Positions 17,625 to 26,509 of a DNA stretch of 64,000 nucleotides are shown here, piece after piece. A model generated the notes under the pieces. It was given only the letters and a program-made list of their open reading frames with translations. It did no database searches and was not told where the DNA came from. The stretch covers positions 186,001-250,000 of the forward strand of contig JAJDEP010000014.1 of assembly GCA_029259715.1 (NCBI GenBank), given 5' to 3'. The stretch is from Planctomycetota bacterium (GTDB taxonomy: Bacteria; Planctomycetota; B15-G4). The first letter of the stretch is position 1; each line of letters opens with the position of its first letter. The translations under genes were made by a program, and so were the position numbers.

Positions 17625-18824
17625 ATGGTAGAGAGAATTCGCAAGGCGCTGCCCTTAGATCACCGAGTCTTCGCTGACACCAGTACTCTGTACTTCGAGG
17701 ACAAGAGCGTACCCGTAGACCCGCAGTTTGATCGCTTCTGGGATAGTTACGCAGGCGACTTTGGCTTGGCTCTGTCCATTCCCCATGCAGTGCGAGGCGA
17801 GTTGCTCTACCAGCAGACCATGAAGGCACTAAGAAGACTAGATCGAGCCAACAAGGGGATCGAGGATGTCAGCAAGATTACGGGGAAGACCTACAGCCAC
17901 CGAGTAACTGAGGGAAGAGTCCGGCGAGAGGTTGCTCAGCGATTGGATACATGGCTTCGGGCACGACGCACCAACGTTCTTGATACCCCAATCGCGAGCA
18001 TTTCATGGGCGAGCCTTGTCGAAGATTCGCTGTGGCGAAAGCCGCCCTTCTCAGATGAGGGCAAGGCCGAGAAGGGCTTCCGAGACGCGGTGATCCTCGA
18101 GACAATTTGTCACTCCTGCGAGAATGACCCAACTGACCACCCGCTGGTGTTTCTATGCAAAGACGAATTGCTGCGATCCTCGGTGCAGGAACGCTTGAAG
18201 CATGACGAGCGATTCGTGGCATACGAGTTCATTGAGGATTTCCGTAATTACCTGGCACTTACGCGCGAAAAGAAGGAAGCAGAATTCATCACAAGGATAC
18301 TGAAACGAGCCGCCGCCAAGTTTTACAAGAAGGGTGATGACACTTGCGTCTACGTTGCAGAGCGGGTGATAGAGAGGATTCAGGACCAGTACAAAGATCA
18401 CATTGACAACCCGACTAAATCCGAAAAGGAACAGTACACGACATCGATTCTGTTTCAGAACCATGATCCGTGGCAACCCGCCCGTTCCGCCACATACTGG
18501 ATCACTAGGCCACAATTCGTATCCGTCGACAACGGCAATGTCTATACTTGGTCGAGTACAGTCACATACGTTCAACAATTCACGCGACAGTCAACCAACT
18601 CGTCTCCACTGCAATCTGTATTTACGGATCCCGAGCCGGCGTATGGTCAGTCCATCGAGGAGCGTGCCCTAGTACTTCCATTCCAAGTCCAGTGGTCAGC
18701 TACCGTTTGGAATGACGGAAGATTCACCAAGTGCCAGTTTCAGAACATATCGCTCGCTGGCAACGACTTCAGAAGTCCAACCACGGAAGATCGTGGACGA
18801 TGGCATCTGGTCGAAGTTGAGTAG
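17625..18824 (+). CDS. PIN-like ribonuclease-fold protein (DUF4935 type), low GC
   Basis: 399 residues. The N-terminal 190 residues fit a PIN nuclease domain with all four acidic positions: D18 in VFADTSTLYF, E59 in HAVRGELL, D154 in GFRDAVILETI and D180 in FLCKDELL. This order matches the PIN-like DUF4935 group, whose relatives cleave RNA. The C-terminal part (about 260-399) is Ser/Thr/aromatic-rich and looks beta-stranded; I cannot name it. Base composition is about half GC against about 70% in the neighbours, and codon use is correspondingly relaxed, so the gene is a recent arrival. There is no adjacent antitoxin-like gene. A self-acting toxin, an abortive-infection effector or a stress RNase are all possible. 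Confidence 0.8.
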   Translation: MVERIRKALPLDHRVFADTSTLYFEDKSVPVDPQFDRFWDSYAGDFGLALSIPHAVRGELLYQQTMKALRRLDRANKGIEDVSKITGKTYSHRVTEGRVRREVAQRLDTWLRARRTNVLDTPIASISWASLVEDSLWRKPPFSDEGKAEKGFRDAVILETICHSCENDPTDHPLVFLCKDELLRSSVQERLKHDERFVAYEFIEDFRNYLALTREKKEAEFITRILKRAAAKFYKKGDDTCVYVAERVIERIQDQYKDHIDNPTKSEKEQYTTSILFQNHDPWQPARSATYWITRPQFVSVDNGNVYTWSSTVTYVQQFTRQSTNSSPLQSVFTDPEPAYGQSIEERALVLPFQVQWSATVWNDGRFTKCQFQNISLAGNDFRSPTTEDRGRWHLVEVE

Positions 18825-18840
18825 GAGCTGATTGCAACGC

Positions 18841-18864
18841 CTGACTCAATGAGCTGGGAGTCAG
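18841..18864 (+). terminator. Hairpin after the PIN gene
   Basis: CTGACTC (18841-18847) and GAGTCAG (18858-18864) form a perfect 7-bp stem around a 10-nt loop, 16 nt past the stop. Only a weak T-tract follows (TTC). It is placed where a terminator for the acquired gene is expected. Confidence 0.4.
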
Positions 18865-18865
18865 T

Positions 18866-18946
18866 TCACCAATGAAACGTGCGTACCAAGGTGTAGACCC
18901 GGCTCTCGACCAGTGTCTTCTTCAGCGACACCGCGGCGAGGCACCT
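18866..18946 (-). pseudogene. Fragment resembling the C-terminal part of a sulfatase-family gene
   Basis: Read on the minus strand, this stretch encodes 'SLKKTLVESRVYTLVR' before a stop at 18866. The sulfatase-fold lipoprotein at 23027-25333 encodes 'ALKKTSVESPVYTLVR' about 90 residues before its end. Aligned by eye, 39 of 48 bases agree, in the same reading frame and strand. I read this as the debris of a second copy of that gene. The match is short, so chance or a shared mobile remnant is not excluded. Confidence 0.35.
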
Positions 18947-19075
18947 GACCATCAACCGTTGCCTCAGATCCGCACCACCGCACCGAATCCCCCGCAAATT
19001 CGCGGTGCCCCCCTCCGATCCGGATGATTAAGGGCACGTCGACGACACGGCCGCTCCCCCGCTGGATCTCCGGTG

Positions 19076-22000
19076 ATGCGCAGACCCTTGGTGCTGGTCC
19101 TGACCCTGATCGCGATCCTCGTGCCGGCGACAGCCACGCTCGCCACAACGCCCGCGCCCCCACCCGCGCTTGCCCCGGCGACCGCGCCCGACGAGATCGG
19201 CACGACCGAGCAGAAGGTCCTCGACTTCATCTTCGTCAAGGTCGATCAGTTCGAGGACCTGGAAGACAAGGGTGAGGCGACGGACGAGGCGCGGGCCGAG
19301 TACCACGCGGCCTTGTTGCGCGCCGCCGACGTGGCCGACTTTCTCGACCTGAACGGGGCCGAGGCCGAGGCCTGCAACGTCCTGGCCCGCATTCACTTCG
19401 ACGCGAGCGACCTGGCGCGCAACGCCGAGTACCACTCACGCGAACCCATCGCCGAGAGTCGCAAGCTGGAAATGGAAGCGCAGTCGCGCGTCCACCGGGC
19501 CCGCGCCGAGGAGCTGTACACGCGGGCCATGACCGCCGCGCGCCGCGGGCGCGACGTCCCGCGCGAGATGGCCGCCCAGCGCGGACTGCTCGCGATCCTG
19601 TTCCGGTCCGAGGAGGAGGACGCCGGCGACCGCTTCCAGGAGATGCTGCGCGCCTACGCCGATGTGGCCACGGCCGACGGCCGCGCCATCGAAGCCATGC
19701 CGTGGATCGCCACGGTGGTGAAGCAGTCGCCGTGGATCGGCGTGCGCTTCGACGCCACGATCATGACCGGCCTCGTGACCTTCGGCATGGACGACATCGC
19801 CAAGGCGCGCCTCACCGGCGACGAGGCCGGCTTCGTCGAGTCCATCGGCAAGCTCATCGGGCGTGGTTTTCCGCTCACGGCAGGCTTGCTCGCCGAGGAG
19901 ATCGACGACCTGACCGGGCTGCGCGCCGCCTTCGAGCGACACGAGGTCCGCGGTGACGCTGTGGCCCAGGCCCGGGTCGGCCGGCGCCTCGTGGGCCTGC
20001 TGCCCGACGGACCGTCGCCAGCAGGGGACGAGCGGCGGTCGGTGCGCCACCGCACCTTCGTCGCCGCCCTCGCGGGCGAGGATCCCGGCCTGTCCGAGCA
20101 TATCGTCAAAGCTGAGTCCGCCGACGACGACCGGCCCGATTGGCTCCGCGAAGGCCGCAGTCCGCCCGAGGGCGATGACTTCACCGCGTCGGTCTCCAAG
20201 GCCCTCGCGGAAGACATCGACTGGCTCGCCAAACTCAACCTGATCGAATTCGCCCAGGTGGACGGCAGCCACGCCTTCGTCGATCCGCTCTTCGACTTGC
20301 TCGACCCGGACGCCCACAACGACCCCATGGTCGGCGGCCATGCCGCCCTCGCCCTCGGTGAGTTGGCCGCCCTGGAAGATCTGCCGCGCATCCTCAAGGC
20401 CCTCAAGCACGAAGGCTGGGTCGTGCGCCGCGCCATGGCGTTGGTCCTCGGCCGCTTGCAGGCGCAGGACCCCGACCTCACCGACCTGATCGAGGTGCAC
20501 GCCTCCCTCGAGCAGCACGACGCCGTGCGCGCCGCCCTGCTCTGGGGATTGCTCAAGGCCGGACGCTTCGACGACAACCTCGACGCGCTCACCGCCATCC
20601 TCGACCACGGTGACGCCCGCGCCGCCGCCACCGCCGCCATCGCCCTGTTCGATCACGGGTACGGCTCGGCGACGGCTCTGCTCGAGAAGCACCTGCAGCC
20701 CGACAGCGACGGGCCCGAGGTCTACGACGCCGTCCAGATGCTCGGCTTCACCGAGCGCACCGATGCCGTGCCCGCCCTCGAGCGCTTCCTCGACCACGAG
20801 AACACCCTGGTCACGGGTCACGCGGCCCGCGCCCTCAACCAACTCGACACGCCCCGGGCCCGCGACGCCCGCCGTCGCCGCATGCTGCGCACCGGCGGCG
20901 CCATGGCCCCGGTCTGGCTGGGGCTGCGCGACGGCCGCCGCGACCTGCTCGACCCCGAGTCCCTGGCGCGGTTGGTGCGCCGGCGCAACAGCGACAACCT
21001 CGACCGCTACGCCTACTCCGCGGATCTGGCGAACTGGGTCGTCGGCGAGTCCATGGGGAAGGTCAAGTTCAAGATCCCCGTGGGCCGCGATGCCCACACC
21101 ACCGAGGAGCGCAACGCCCTGCGCGGCCTCGAGGAGCGCAAGCCCTACCCCCGCCTTGGGCGACACGGCAGCGACATGGTCTTCGGCGACATGGTCGTCG
21201 GCGAGAGGGACGCGGACGACCCCGCCGCCGTTGACCCGGCCGCCGCTGACCCCACCGCCGGCGACACATTCAAGGTGCGCGCGAAGGCCCGCGAACGAAA
21301 CCGGAATCGCAGCGCCCGCCCCGCGTCCCGCAAGGTGTCGATGGTCTACGAGGAGAGCCTCGCGGGCGCCGTGGTCGTGGTCCATCTCGCCCCGCAGGGC
21401 ACGCTGGTCGACGAGACCTACCTCGCCATCAACCTGAACCTCACGCAGCGGCACAGCGGCTTCAACACCGACCTGCTCGGTGCGCTGTGGGTGAACTTCG
21501 ACCTGGTGCTGGAGGCCGAGGGGGTGCTGCGTGAGGCACGCCTCGAGGGGCTGCCCGGCGGCGCGCTCGTGGCCGACTACGCCAGCGCCCCCTCCTTCGA
21601 CCTGCCCGCGGGCACCACCACCGCGCAGGTGCGCGGCGCCACGCTCGTGCTCGCGTTCAAGTTCTTCGACAAGGAGAGCACCGAGCGCTTCGCCCTGGGT
21701 CCGTCATTGCTGGTGGGGCAAGACATCAAGCCCGACCTCATCGTCGAGAAGGTGGCCGTCGACCCCGCGGCGCCGCGGCCCAACCAGCCGACGGAGGTGC
21801 GCTTCGATGTCGTCAACGTCGGCCATGCCAAGTCGAAGCCCACCGTGGCCTACGTCTACGCCCACAACAAGCAGTGGCCGGCCGAGCCCAGGCCCATCGG
21901 ACGCATCGGCATCCCGGCCCTCGAGCAGGGTCAGCGGGTCGAGACGTCCATGGGCGTGTCGGTCACGTCGGAGTACTACCTCAACGACTACACGCCGGGT

Positions 22001-23017
22001 TGGACGCCCGACGACCAGGACACGTCCATCGAGGTGGTGGTCGATCCCGACGACACGATTGAAGAGCTCGACGAGGACAACAACAGGGGCGTGCGGCCGG
22101 TGGCCCTGATCCTCACCGAGGACGAGAAGCAGGCCCGCCAGTTCGAACATGCCCTGGAACAACTCGCGTCGCTGCTGGAGCACCTGGAGACTGTGGGTCC
22201 CGAAGTGGGCGACGAGTCGCTCTCGCCGCGGCTGGACAAGTTGCTCGAGAGCCTCGAGGCCGTGCACCCGCGCACGCCCGGACTCGACAAGGCCATCAAG
22301 CTGATGCGCATGCTCGGCGCCCAGAATGACGCCCGCGATCGCATCCGCGACGCCATCGGCGACATCGCGAACTACACGCCCGCGGCCAACGAAAACGACG
22401 CCGACGACAGCGATGGCAACGACGAGTCCTCGCCCGACGACGATGAGGCCGCCCGCATCATGGCCGAGTTGCTGCGCGGCCAGGCCGACCTGCTGCGCTC
22501 GGGCGTGCCGGTCTCGCCCGAGCAGATCACCGCGCTCGACGAGAACGTGAAGGCCTTCCACCACCACTTCGGCGACGAGTACCCGGTCTTCGATGCCGAC
22601 CAGGCCGAGTCGGTGGAGTCGGCCGCCCGTTCGGTGCGGGTCGCCGAAGGCGTAAAGGAAATCCTGGGTGACGACGCCACCGGCTCATCCACCGGCGACT
22701 TCGGCGACATGCTCGGCCCGCGGCTCGATCCCGAGCGGCGCGCGGCGTCCGAGGAGTTCCTGCGCAAGAACATCGATTGGAACAACGACGGCATGACGCT
22801 GGCCAACGACACCTTCCGCAGCATGCTGGCCACGCCCGACGATTGGTTCGCCAATGCATCGCCCCCGACCGAACCACCGTCGTGGAACGGATGGTCGGGG
22901 CCGGATGCCGACCTCGAAGGCGAACTCGAGCTGGTCCAGCCGACCGGCGACGACTCGCCGCTGGGTCCGCCCGCGGAGAAGACCATCAAGTCGTTGATGG
23001 GACGCTTCGGTTTCTGA
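19076..23017 (+). CDS. Giant exported HEAT-repeat/CARDB protein, paralogue 1
   Basis: 1313 residues with a signal peptide (RRPLVLVLTLIAILVPATATLA). An alpha-helical N-terminal half includes HEAT-like units (about 410-600, e.g. GHAALALGELAALEDLPRIL). A beta domain follows, then a CARDB-like adhesion module (about 883-1005: KPDLIVEKVAVDPAAPRPN to VVVDPDDTIEELDEDNN). The tail is helical and ends KKTIKSLMGRFGF. A close paralogue lies at 48001-51915 with the same order and the same ending. The function is unknown; CARDB modules are usually extracellular or surface-bound and act in adhesion. ATG 19076 is preferred to the GTG one codon earlier; neither has a clear Shine-Dalgarno. Confidence 0.85.
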   Translation: MRRPLVLVLTLIAILVPATATLATTPAPPPALAPATAPDEIGTTEQKVLDFIFVKVDQFEDLEDKGEATDEARAEYHAALLRAADVADFLDLNGAEAEACNVLARIHFDASDLARNAEYHSREPIAESRKLEMEAQSRVHRARAEELYTRAMTAARRGRDVPREMAAQRGLLAILFRSEEEDAGDRFQEMLRAYADVATADGRAIEAMPWIATVVKQSPWIGVRFDATIMTGLVTFGMDDIAKARLTGDEAGFVESIGKLIGRGFPLTAGLLAEEIDDLTGLRAAFERHEVRGDAVAQARVGRRLVGLLPDGPSPAGDERRSVRHRTFVAALAGEDPGLSEHIVKAESADDDRPDWLREGRSPPEGDDFTASVSKALAEDIDWLAKLNLIEFAQVDGSHAFVDPLFDLLDPDAHNDPMVGGHAALALGELAALEDLPRILKALKHEGWVVRRAMALVLGRLQAQDPDLTDLIEVHASLEQHDAVRAALLWGLLKAGRFDDNLDALTAILDHGDARAAATAAIALFDHGYGSATALLEKHLQPDSDGPEVYDAVQMLGFTERTDAVPALERFLDHENTLVTGHAARALNQLDTPRARDARRRRMLRTGGAMAPVWLGLRDGRRDLLDPESLARLVRRRNSDNLDRYAYSADLANWVVGESMGKVKFKIPVGRDAHTTEERNALRGLEERKPYPRLGRHGSDMVFGDMVVGERDADDPAAVDPAAADPTAGDTFKVRAKARERNRNRSARPASRKVSMVYEESLAGAVVVVHLAPQGTLVDETYLAINLNLTQRHSGFNTDLLGALWVNFDLVLEAEGVLREARLEGLPGGALVADYASAPSFDLPAGTTTAQVRGATLVLAFKFFDKESTERFALGPSLLVGQDIKPDLIVEKVAVDPAAPRPNQPTEVRFDVVNVGHAKSKPTVAYVYAHNKQWPAEPRPIGRIGIPALEQGQRVETSMGVSVTSEYYLNDYTPGWTPDDQDTSIEVVVDPDDTIEELDEDNNRGVRPVALILTEDEKQARQFEHALEQLASLLEHLETVGPEVGDESLSPRLDKLLESLEAVHPRTPGLDKAIKLMRMLGAQNDARDRIRDAIGDIANYTPAANENDADDSDGNDESSPDDDEAARIMAELLRGQADLLRSGVPVSPEQITALDENVKAFHHHFGDEYPVFDADQAESVESAARSVRVAEGVKEILGDDATGSSTGDFGDMLGPRLDPERRAASEEFLRKNIDWNNDGMTLANDTFRSMLATPDDWFANASPPTEPPSWNGWSGPDADLEGELELVQPTGDDSPLGPPAEKTIKSLMGRFGF

Positions 23018-23026
23018 TCGGGGCGA

Positions 23027-25333
23027 TCACCGCAAGTACCCGAGCTCCCTCAACTGCTCCACAACCTCAGGGTTCAACCGCTCGGTATCGATCTCCCCCT
23101 GCTCCACCCCGAAGCTCTCCCACAACGCGATCGCCCCCGGCGGCAGCTCTCGCGGCGCCGACCGCAACAGCGCGTTGAGCCGCCGATCCTCGGGCGTCGG
23201 TAGCACGAACTCGAGCACGTCGTGCGCCACCGGCTGTCCGTCGAGCGCGATGCGGCGCGGGTCCGGCCAGCGACCGTCGAGGCGCACCAGGGTGTAGACC
23301 GGGCTCTCGACGGAGGTCTTCTTCAGCGCGAGGTTGGCCTCGTCGCGGTTGCGGGCCGTCGCGCGGAAGACGCGGCGGAAGCCGAGCTGGGGTCGCGAGA
23401 AGCCGCTGCGGGTCAGCACCTCGAAGTCGGCCTTCCAGTTGGCGTCGGCGTAGAGAAACTCGGCCACCACCTCCTCGACGCCGCGGCCGTCGACGGCGAG
23501 GGCGAGCGTCGTGGTGTCGTCGCCCGTCGTTAGCGAAAGCTGCGGATGCTCCGGCGGCGCGCCGTCGGTCGGTGACCACAGGGGCAGGGCGGTGCTGACC
23601 CCCACGGCTGTGTTGCCCAGGTAGACCCACTCGTCGAGGCGGCCGCCGAGCCGCTCGACGCCGTCGTGGGTGATGCGCACGCGCACCTCGGTGAGGCCCG
23701 ACGGGCGCATGAGCATGAGGTCCACGGGATCCTTGACGACCCGGCCCGACCACACCGCCTTGTGCCCGTCGTCGCCCAGCTTCGGCGCCGGCGTGCCCAC
23801 CGTGCTCTCGAAGCGACCGTGCCCCAGATCGACGCGCACGGAGGCCTTGTACGGCTCGTCCATGGGCGCCAGGCGGATGCGCAGGGTGCGTAACGGCGTG
23901 AAGGCGTTGAGGCTGTCCTCCAGGGGCTCGACCTGGTCCGGTTGCAGGCTCGCGAAGCGCTCGGCGAGCTCGCCCGGGTCACTGCGCCACAGGTACACCA
24001 GCGGGTCGCGCTCGGGCCCGGTGTAGATGTACTTCACCTGCTCGGACTTCACCGCCTTCTCGACGCCGTCCGACGACTCGGCGAAGACCCGCTCGTGCAC
24101 CGCCCGCTGCGAGCCGTCCATGAGCGGCACCAGGCTGCGGCCCTCCACCGCCGGCTCGGTGGGCAGACCGAGCAGCTCGATGAGCGTCGGCACCAGGTCG
24201 ATGTTCTGGGTCATGGCGTCGATGCTCACCGGCTCGCTCTGGTGCGGCAACTTCACCAGCAGCGGCGTGTGCACCACCGCCTCGAACAAACGCTTGTGCG
24301 TGAAGGCTCCGACGTCGTGGCCGGCGCTGCGCGGCTCGAGGTTCTCGCCGTGGTCGGCCAGCACCGCGATGAACGCGCGGTCGTAGAGGCTCAGCGCGCG
24401 CAGCTTGTCGAACAGCGCGCCCAGCCCCTCGTCGCACGAGCGGATCTCGGCGTCGTACAGCGCCTTGCCGTTGGCGAGGGCCACGGCCTCCGCCTCGTCG
24501 ATGTCCTCGATGGCGTAGATGCGCTCGTGCCGCTGAGTCGGGTCGAGGTCGCGCAGCGGCTCCAGCCACTCCGACTGCCCCGCCTCGGCCAGGTGATGCT
24601 CGAGGTAGCGGTTGCGCAGGGCCTCCGGCGGGTCGTAGATCAGCCCACGCAGATCGGTGTGCGGATCAAAGTAGTGGGCCCACAGGAACAGCGGCTGGTC
24701 CGGCGCGGCGTCGAGCAGCGGGAACAGCCGCTCATTCGTGTACCACTGCCGCGCGTGGGCCTTGCGCTCGCGCACCGGGATGTCGCCGCCGATGATCGAC
24801 ATGGCGTCCCAGCCCCGGTTGGCCAGCTCGAGGTCGCCGCTCCGCCGCCACAGCGGATGGCTGACCACCGCGATGTTGTGGTAGCCGCGAGGGGCCAGGC
24901 GCTCCGCGAGATTGACGTGGGCATGGATGGAAGGCGGGTCGTCGGCCGGCGCACCCTCCTCCGGCGCCGCCTCCCCCGAGTCCGACTCCATCGGCGAGGA
25001 GAGGTAGATGCTGTGCGTCTTGGAGTAGAGCCCGGTGAGGATGGACGTCAGCGACGCGAAAGTCACGTTGACCTGGGTCGAGTGGGCGTTGAACTGGTAG
25101 GCCCGACTCGCGAAGTCGTCGAGCACCGGGCTCGTGTCCAACGGGTAGCCGTAGCAGCCCAGGTGGTCGGCCCGCAGGGTGTCGATGACGATCAACACCA
25201 CCGGCGTGTCGGGCGGCAACAGCAGCGGCGACGGCGACGAAGGCTCGTCGGATCCGCCGCATGCGGCCAGCGATCCCAGCAGGGCCGCGGTGACAGCGAT
25301 CGCTGTGACGCGGAGAGCGATCCAGGCCGGCAT
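23027..25333 (-). CDS. Sulfatase-fold (alkaline phosphatase superfamily) lipoprotein without the Cys-x-Pro motif
   Basis: 768 residues with a lipoprotein signal (SLAAC, Cys25). The core shows the superfamily's metal-binding elements: D51 in VVLIVIDTLRADHLG, a YFDPH segment, and LADHGENLEP. At the nucleophile site true sulfatases have C/S-x-P-S-R; here the aligned residues are TFASL, with T91 at the Cys position. Thr nucleophiles occur in phosphoethanolamine and phosphoglycerol transferases and in phosphodiesterases of the same superfamily, so a phospho-substrate is more likely than a sulfate ester. A long C-terminal region (about 500-768) is family-specific. It converges on the HEAT/CARDB gene with 9 bp between the stops. 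Confidence 0.85.
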   Translation of the reverse strand: MPAWIALRVTAIAVTAALLGSLAACGGSDEPSSPSPLLLPPDTPVVLIVIDTLRADHLGCYGYPLDTSPVLDDFASRAYQFNAHSTQVNVTFASLTSILTGLYSKTHSIYLSSPMESDSGEAAPEEGAPADDPPSIHAHVNLAERLAPRGYHNIAVVSHPLWRRSGDLELANRGWDAMSIIGGDIPVRERKAHARQWYTNERLFPLLDAAPDQPLFLWAHYFDPHTDLRGLIYDPPEALRNRYLEHHLAEAGQSEWLEPLRDLDPTQRHERIYAIEDIDEAEAVALANGKALYDAEIRSCDEGLGALFDKLRALSLYDRAFIAVLADHGENLEPRSAGHDVGAFTHKRLFEAVVHTPLLVKLPHQSEPVSIDAMTQNIDLVPTLIELLGLPTEPAVEGRSLVPLMDGSQRAVHERVFAESSDGVEKAVKSEQVKYIYTGPERDPLVYLWRSDPGELAERFASLQPDQVEPLEDSLNAFTPLRTLRIRLAPMDEPYKASVRVDLGHGRFESTVGTPAPKLGDDGHKAVWSGRVVKDPVDLMLMRPSGLTEVRVRITHDGVERLGGRLDEWVYLGNTAVGVSTALPLWSPTDGAPPEHPQLSLTTGDDTTTLALAVDGRGVEEVVAEFLYADANWKADFEVLTRSGFSRPQLGFRRVFRATARNRDEANLALKKTSVESPVYTLVRLDGRWPDPRRIALDGQPVAHDVLEFVLPTPEDRRLNALLRSAPRELPPGAIALWESFGVEQGEIDTERLNPEVVEQLRELGYLR

Positions 25334-25341
25334 GGTGCGCG

Positions 25342-25347
25342 AGTCTA
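25342..25347 (-). promoter_or_regulatory. Candidate -10 box (TAGACT) of the sulfatase-fold gene
   Basis: It lies 8 nt before ATG 25333 with no Shine-Dalgarno between, consistent with a leaderless transcript. Confidence 0.45.
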
Positions 25348-25373
25348 TCAGTCGCGGGAACGGGAACCGCCCC

Positions 25374-26378
25374 CTAGCGCGGCGCGATCACCATCCCCTT
25401 GAGCGGCTCTCCGCGCTCCACCGCTTCCCCGTCCGCGACGTAGTTCTGGAACGGCAAGGGCTTGCCCTTGCCCACCAGGAACTCCGGCGTGTCCTGCAGG
25501 TGGATGTGGAGGTGCGGCTCGCTCGAGTTGCCGCTGTTGCCGCACTGGCCGAGCGGGTCGCCGGCCTTGACGACGTCACCCGTCTGCACGGCGACGCTGC
25601 CCTGCTTGATGTGGGCCATGAACGTGAACTCGTCGTTGCCGTGGTCGAGGACCACGTGGTTGCCCAGGGCCTGCCAGGCGTTCATCACGCCGGGGACGTT
25701 GTCGGGGATGCCGTCGAGCGCCGCCACCACCCTGCCGTCGGCGGGCGCGAACAGCTCCTTGCCGAAGGCGTAGTAGTCGGCGTTGCTCGTGCCCTCGCCG
25801 GCGTGGCTCTTGCCGTCCTGCGTCACGACGATGTCGTAGGCGAAGCGCTGGTCCATCGTCTGGGCGTGATAATTCTGGTTCACGGTACGGCCGCCCCAGA
25901 ACACGAACCACTCGCCCTCGAAGGGCAGGCGCAGGGGCGCACGGGTCTCGTAGTCGAGGTACGGGCTCGTCGCCTCGTACGGCGACGGCGTGATCCTCAG
26001 GCCCACGACGGACAGGTCTTCGCCCAGGCTCCACAGGACCTCGACGAGCTGCTCCGTCTTGTCGAAGCGCGCGACCCGCCGGTAGTGGCGGTAGCCGTCC
26101 TGGCGGAGCACCTCTTCGGAGTACAGCTCCAACTCGGAGCCCATCTGCTCGTCCACGGAGGTGCGGTAGGCCGCGAGGCGGACCGACGAGCCGAAGGCGT
26201 CCTTCCCTCGCCGGGCGAACTCGTCCCACAGCAACTCGATCTCGCCGGCGAAGAAGCGCGTCGTGCAATCGCGCCCGAAGGCCGTGAAGGCGGCGTCGGG
26301 GAGGCCGGGCTCGTCGTCGGCGACGGGGACCGCTGCGAGCGGGGCCATCAGCACGGCGAGCAGCAGGGCGGCGGGCAT
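25374..26378 (-). CDS. Exported M23-family peptidase, paralogue 1
   Basis: 334 residues with a signal peptide (ALLLAVLMAPLAAVPVA). The C-terminal half is an M23 (lysostaphin/NlpD-like) domain: YHAQTMDQRFAYDI gives the first zinc-ligand region, FMAHIKQGSV the next His, and SSEPHLHIHLQD the HxH pair. VVKAGDPLGQCGNSGN is the family's turn. M23 enzymes cut peptidoglycan cross-bridges. The N-terminal 130 residues resemble a small DUF3887-like alpha/beta domain. A paralogue sits at 41464-42570. The sulfatase-fold gene is next upstream, but each gene has its own candidate promoter. Confidence 0.88.
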   Translation of the reverse strand: MPAALLLAVLMAPLAAVPVADDEPGLPDAAFTAFGRDCTTRFFAGEIELLWDEFARRGKDAFGSSVRLAAYRTSVDEQMGSELELYSEEVLRQDGYRHYRRVARFDKTEQLVEVLWSLGEDLSVVGLRITPSPYEATSPYLDYETRAPLRLPFEGEWFVFWGGRTVNQNYHAQTMDQRFAYDIVVTQDGKSHAGEGTSNADYYAFGKELFAPADGRVVAALDGIPDNVPGVMNAWQALGNHVVLDHGNDEFTFMAHIKQGSVAVQTGDVVKAGDPLGQCGNSGNSSEPHLHIHLQDTPEFLVGKGKPLPFQNYVADGEAVERGEPLKGMVIAPR

Positions 26379-26385
26379 GCGATCG

Positions 26386-26391
26386 ACACTA
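26386..26391 (-). promoter_or_regulatory. Candidate -10 box (TAGTGT) of the M23 gene
   Basis: It ends exactly 7 nt before ATG 26378 and is preceded by TGG, which could serve as an extended -10. No Shine-Dalgarno is present. Confidence 0.45.
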
Positions 26392-26480
26392 CCAGAGCCG
26401 GCCGGCAGGGCGGGGCCGGTCACGGAACGGTCACACCGACCGTCGCGCGAGGCCCCATCCGACCGGCCGGCGTCATCGAT

Positions 26481-26486
26481 TAGACT
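26481..26486 (+). promoter_or_regulatory. Candidate -10 box (TAGACT) of the carboxypeptidase-regulatory-like gene
   Basis: It is 23 nt before GTG 26510, with AAAGGGGG between them as a Shine-Dalgarno. This one would give a short conventional leader, unlike the leaderless set. Confidence 0.35.
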
Positions 26487-26509
26487 CGCCCTCGAAAGGG
26501 GGCGCATCC

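Noticed and set aside
16551..18824. Trypsin-like protease and PIN nuclease as a two-gene defence system
   Set aside because: Protease-effector pairs exist in defence, but this protease has a signal peptide and host-like composition while the PIN gene is foreign in composition, so adjacency looks accidental.
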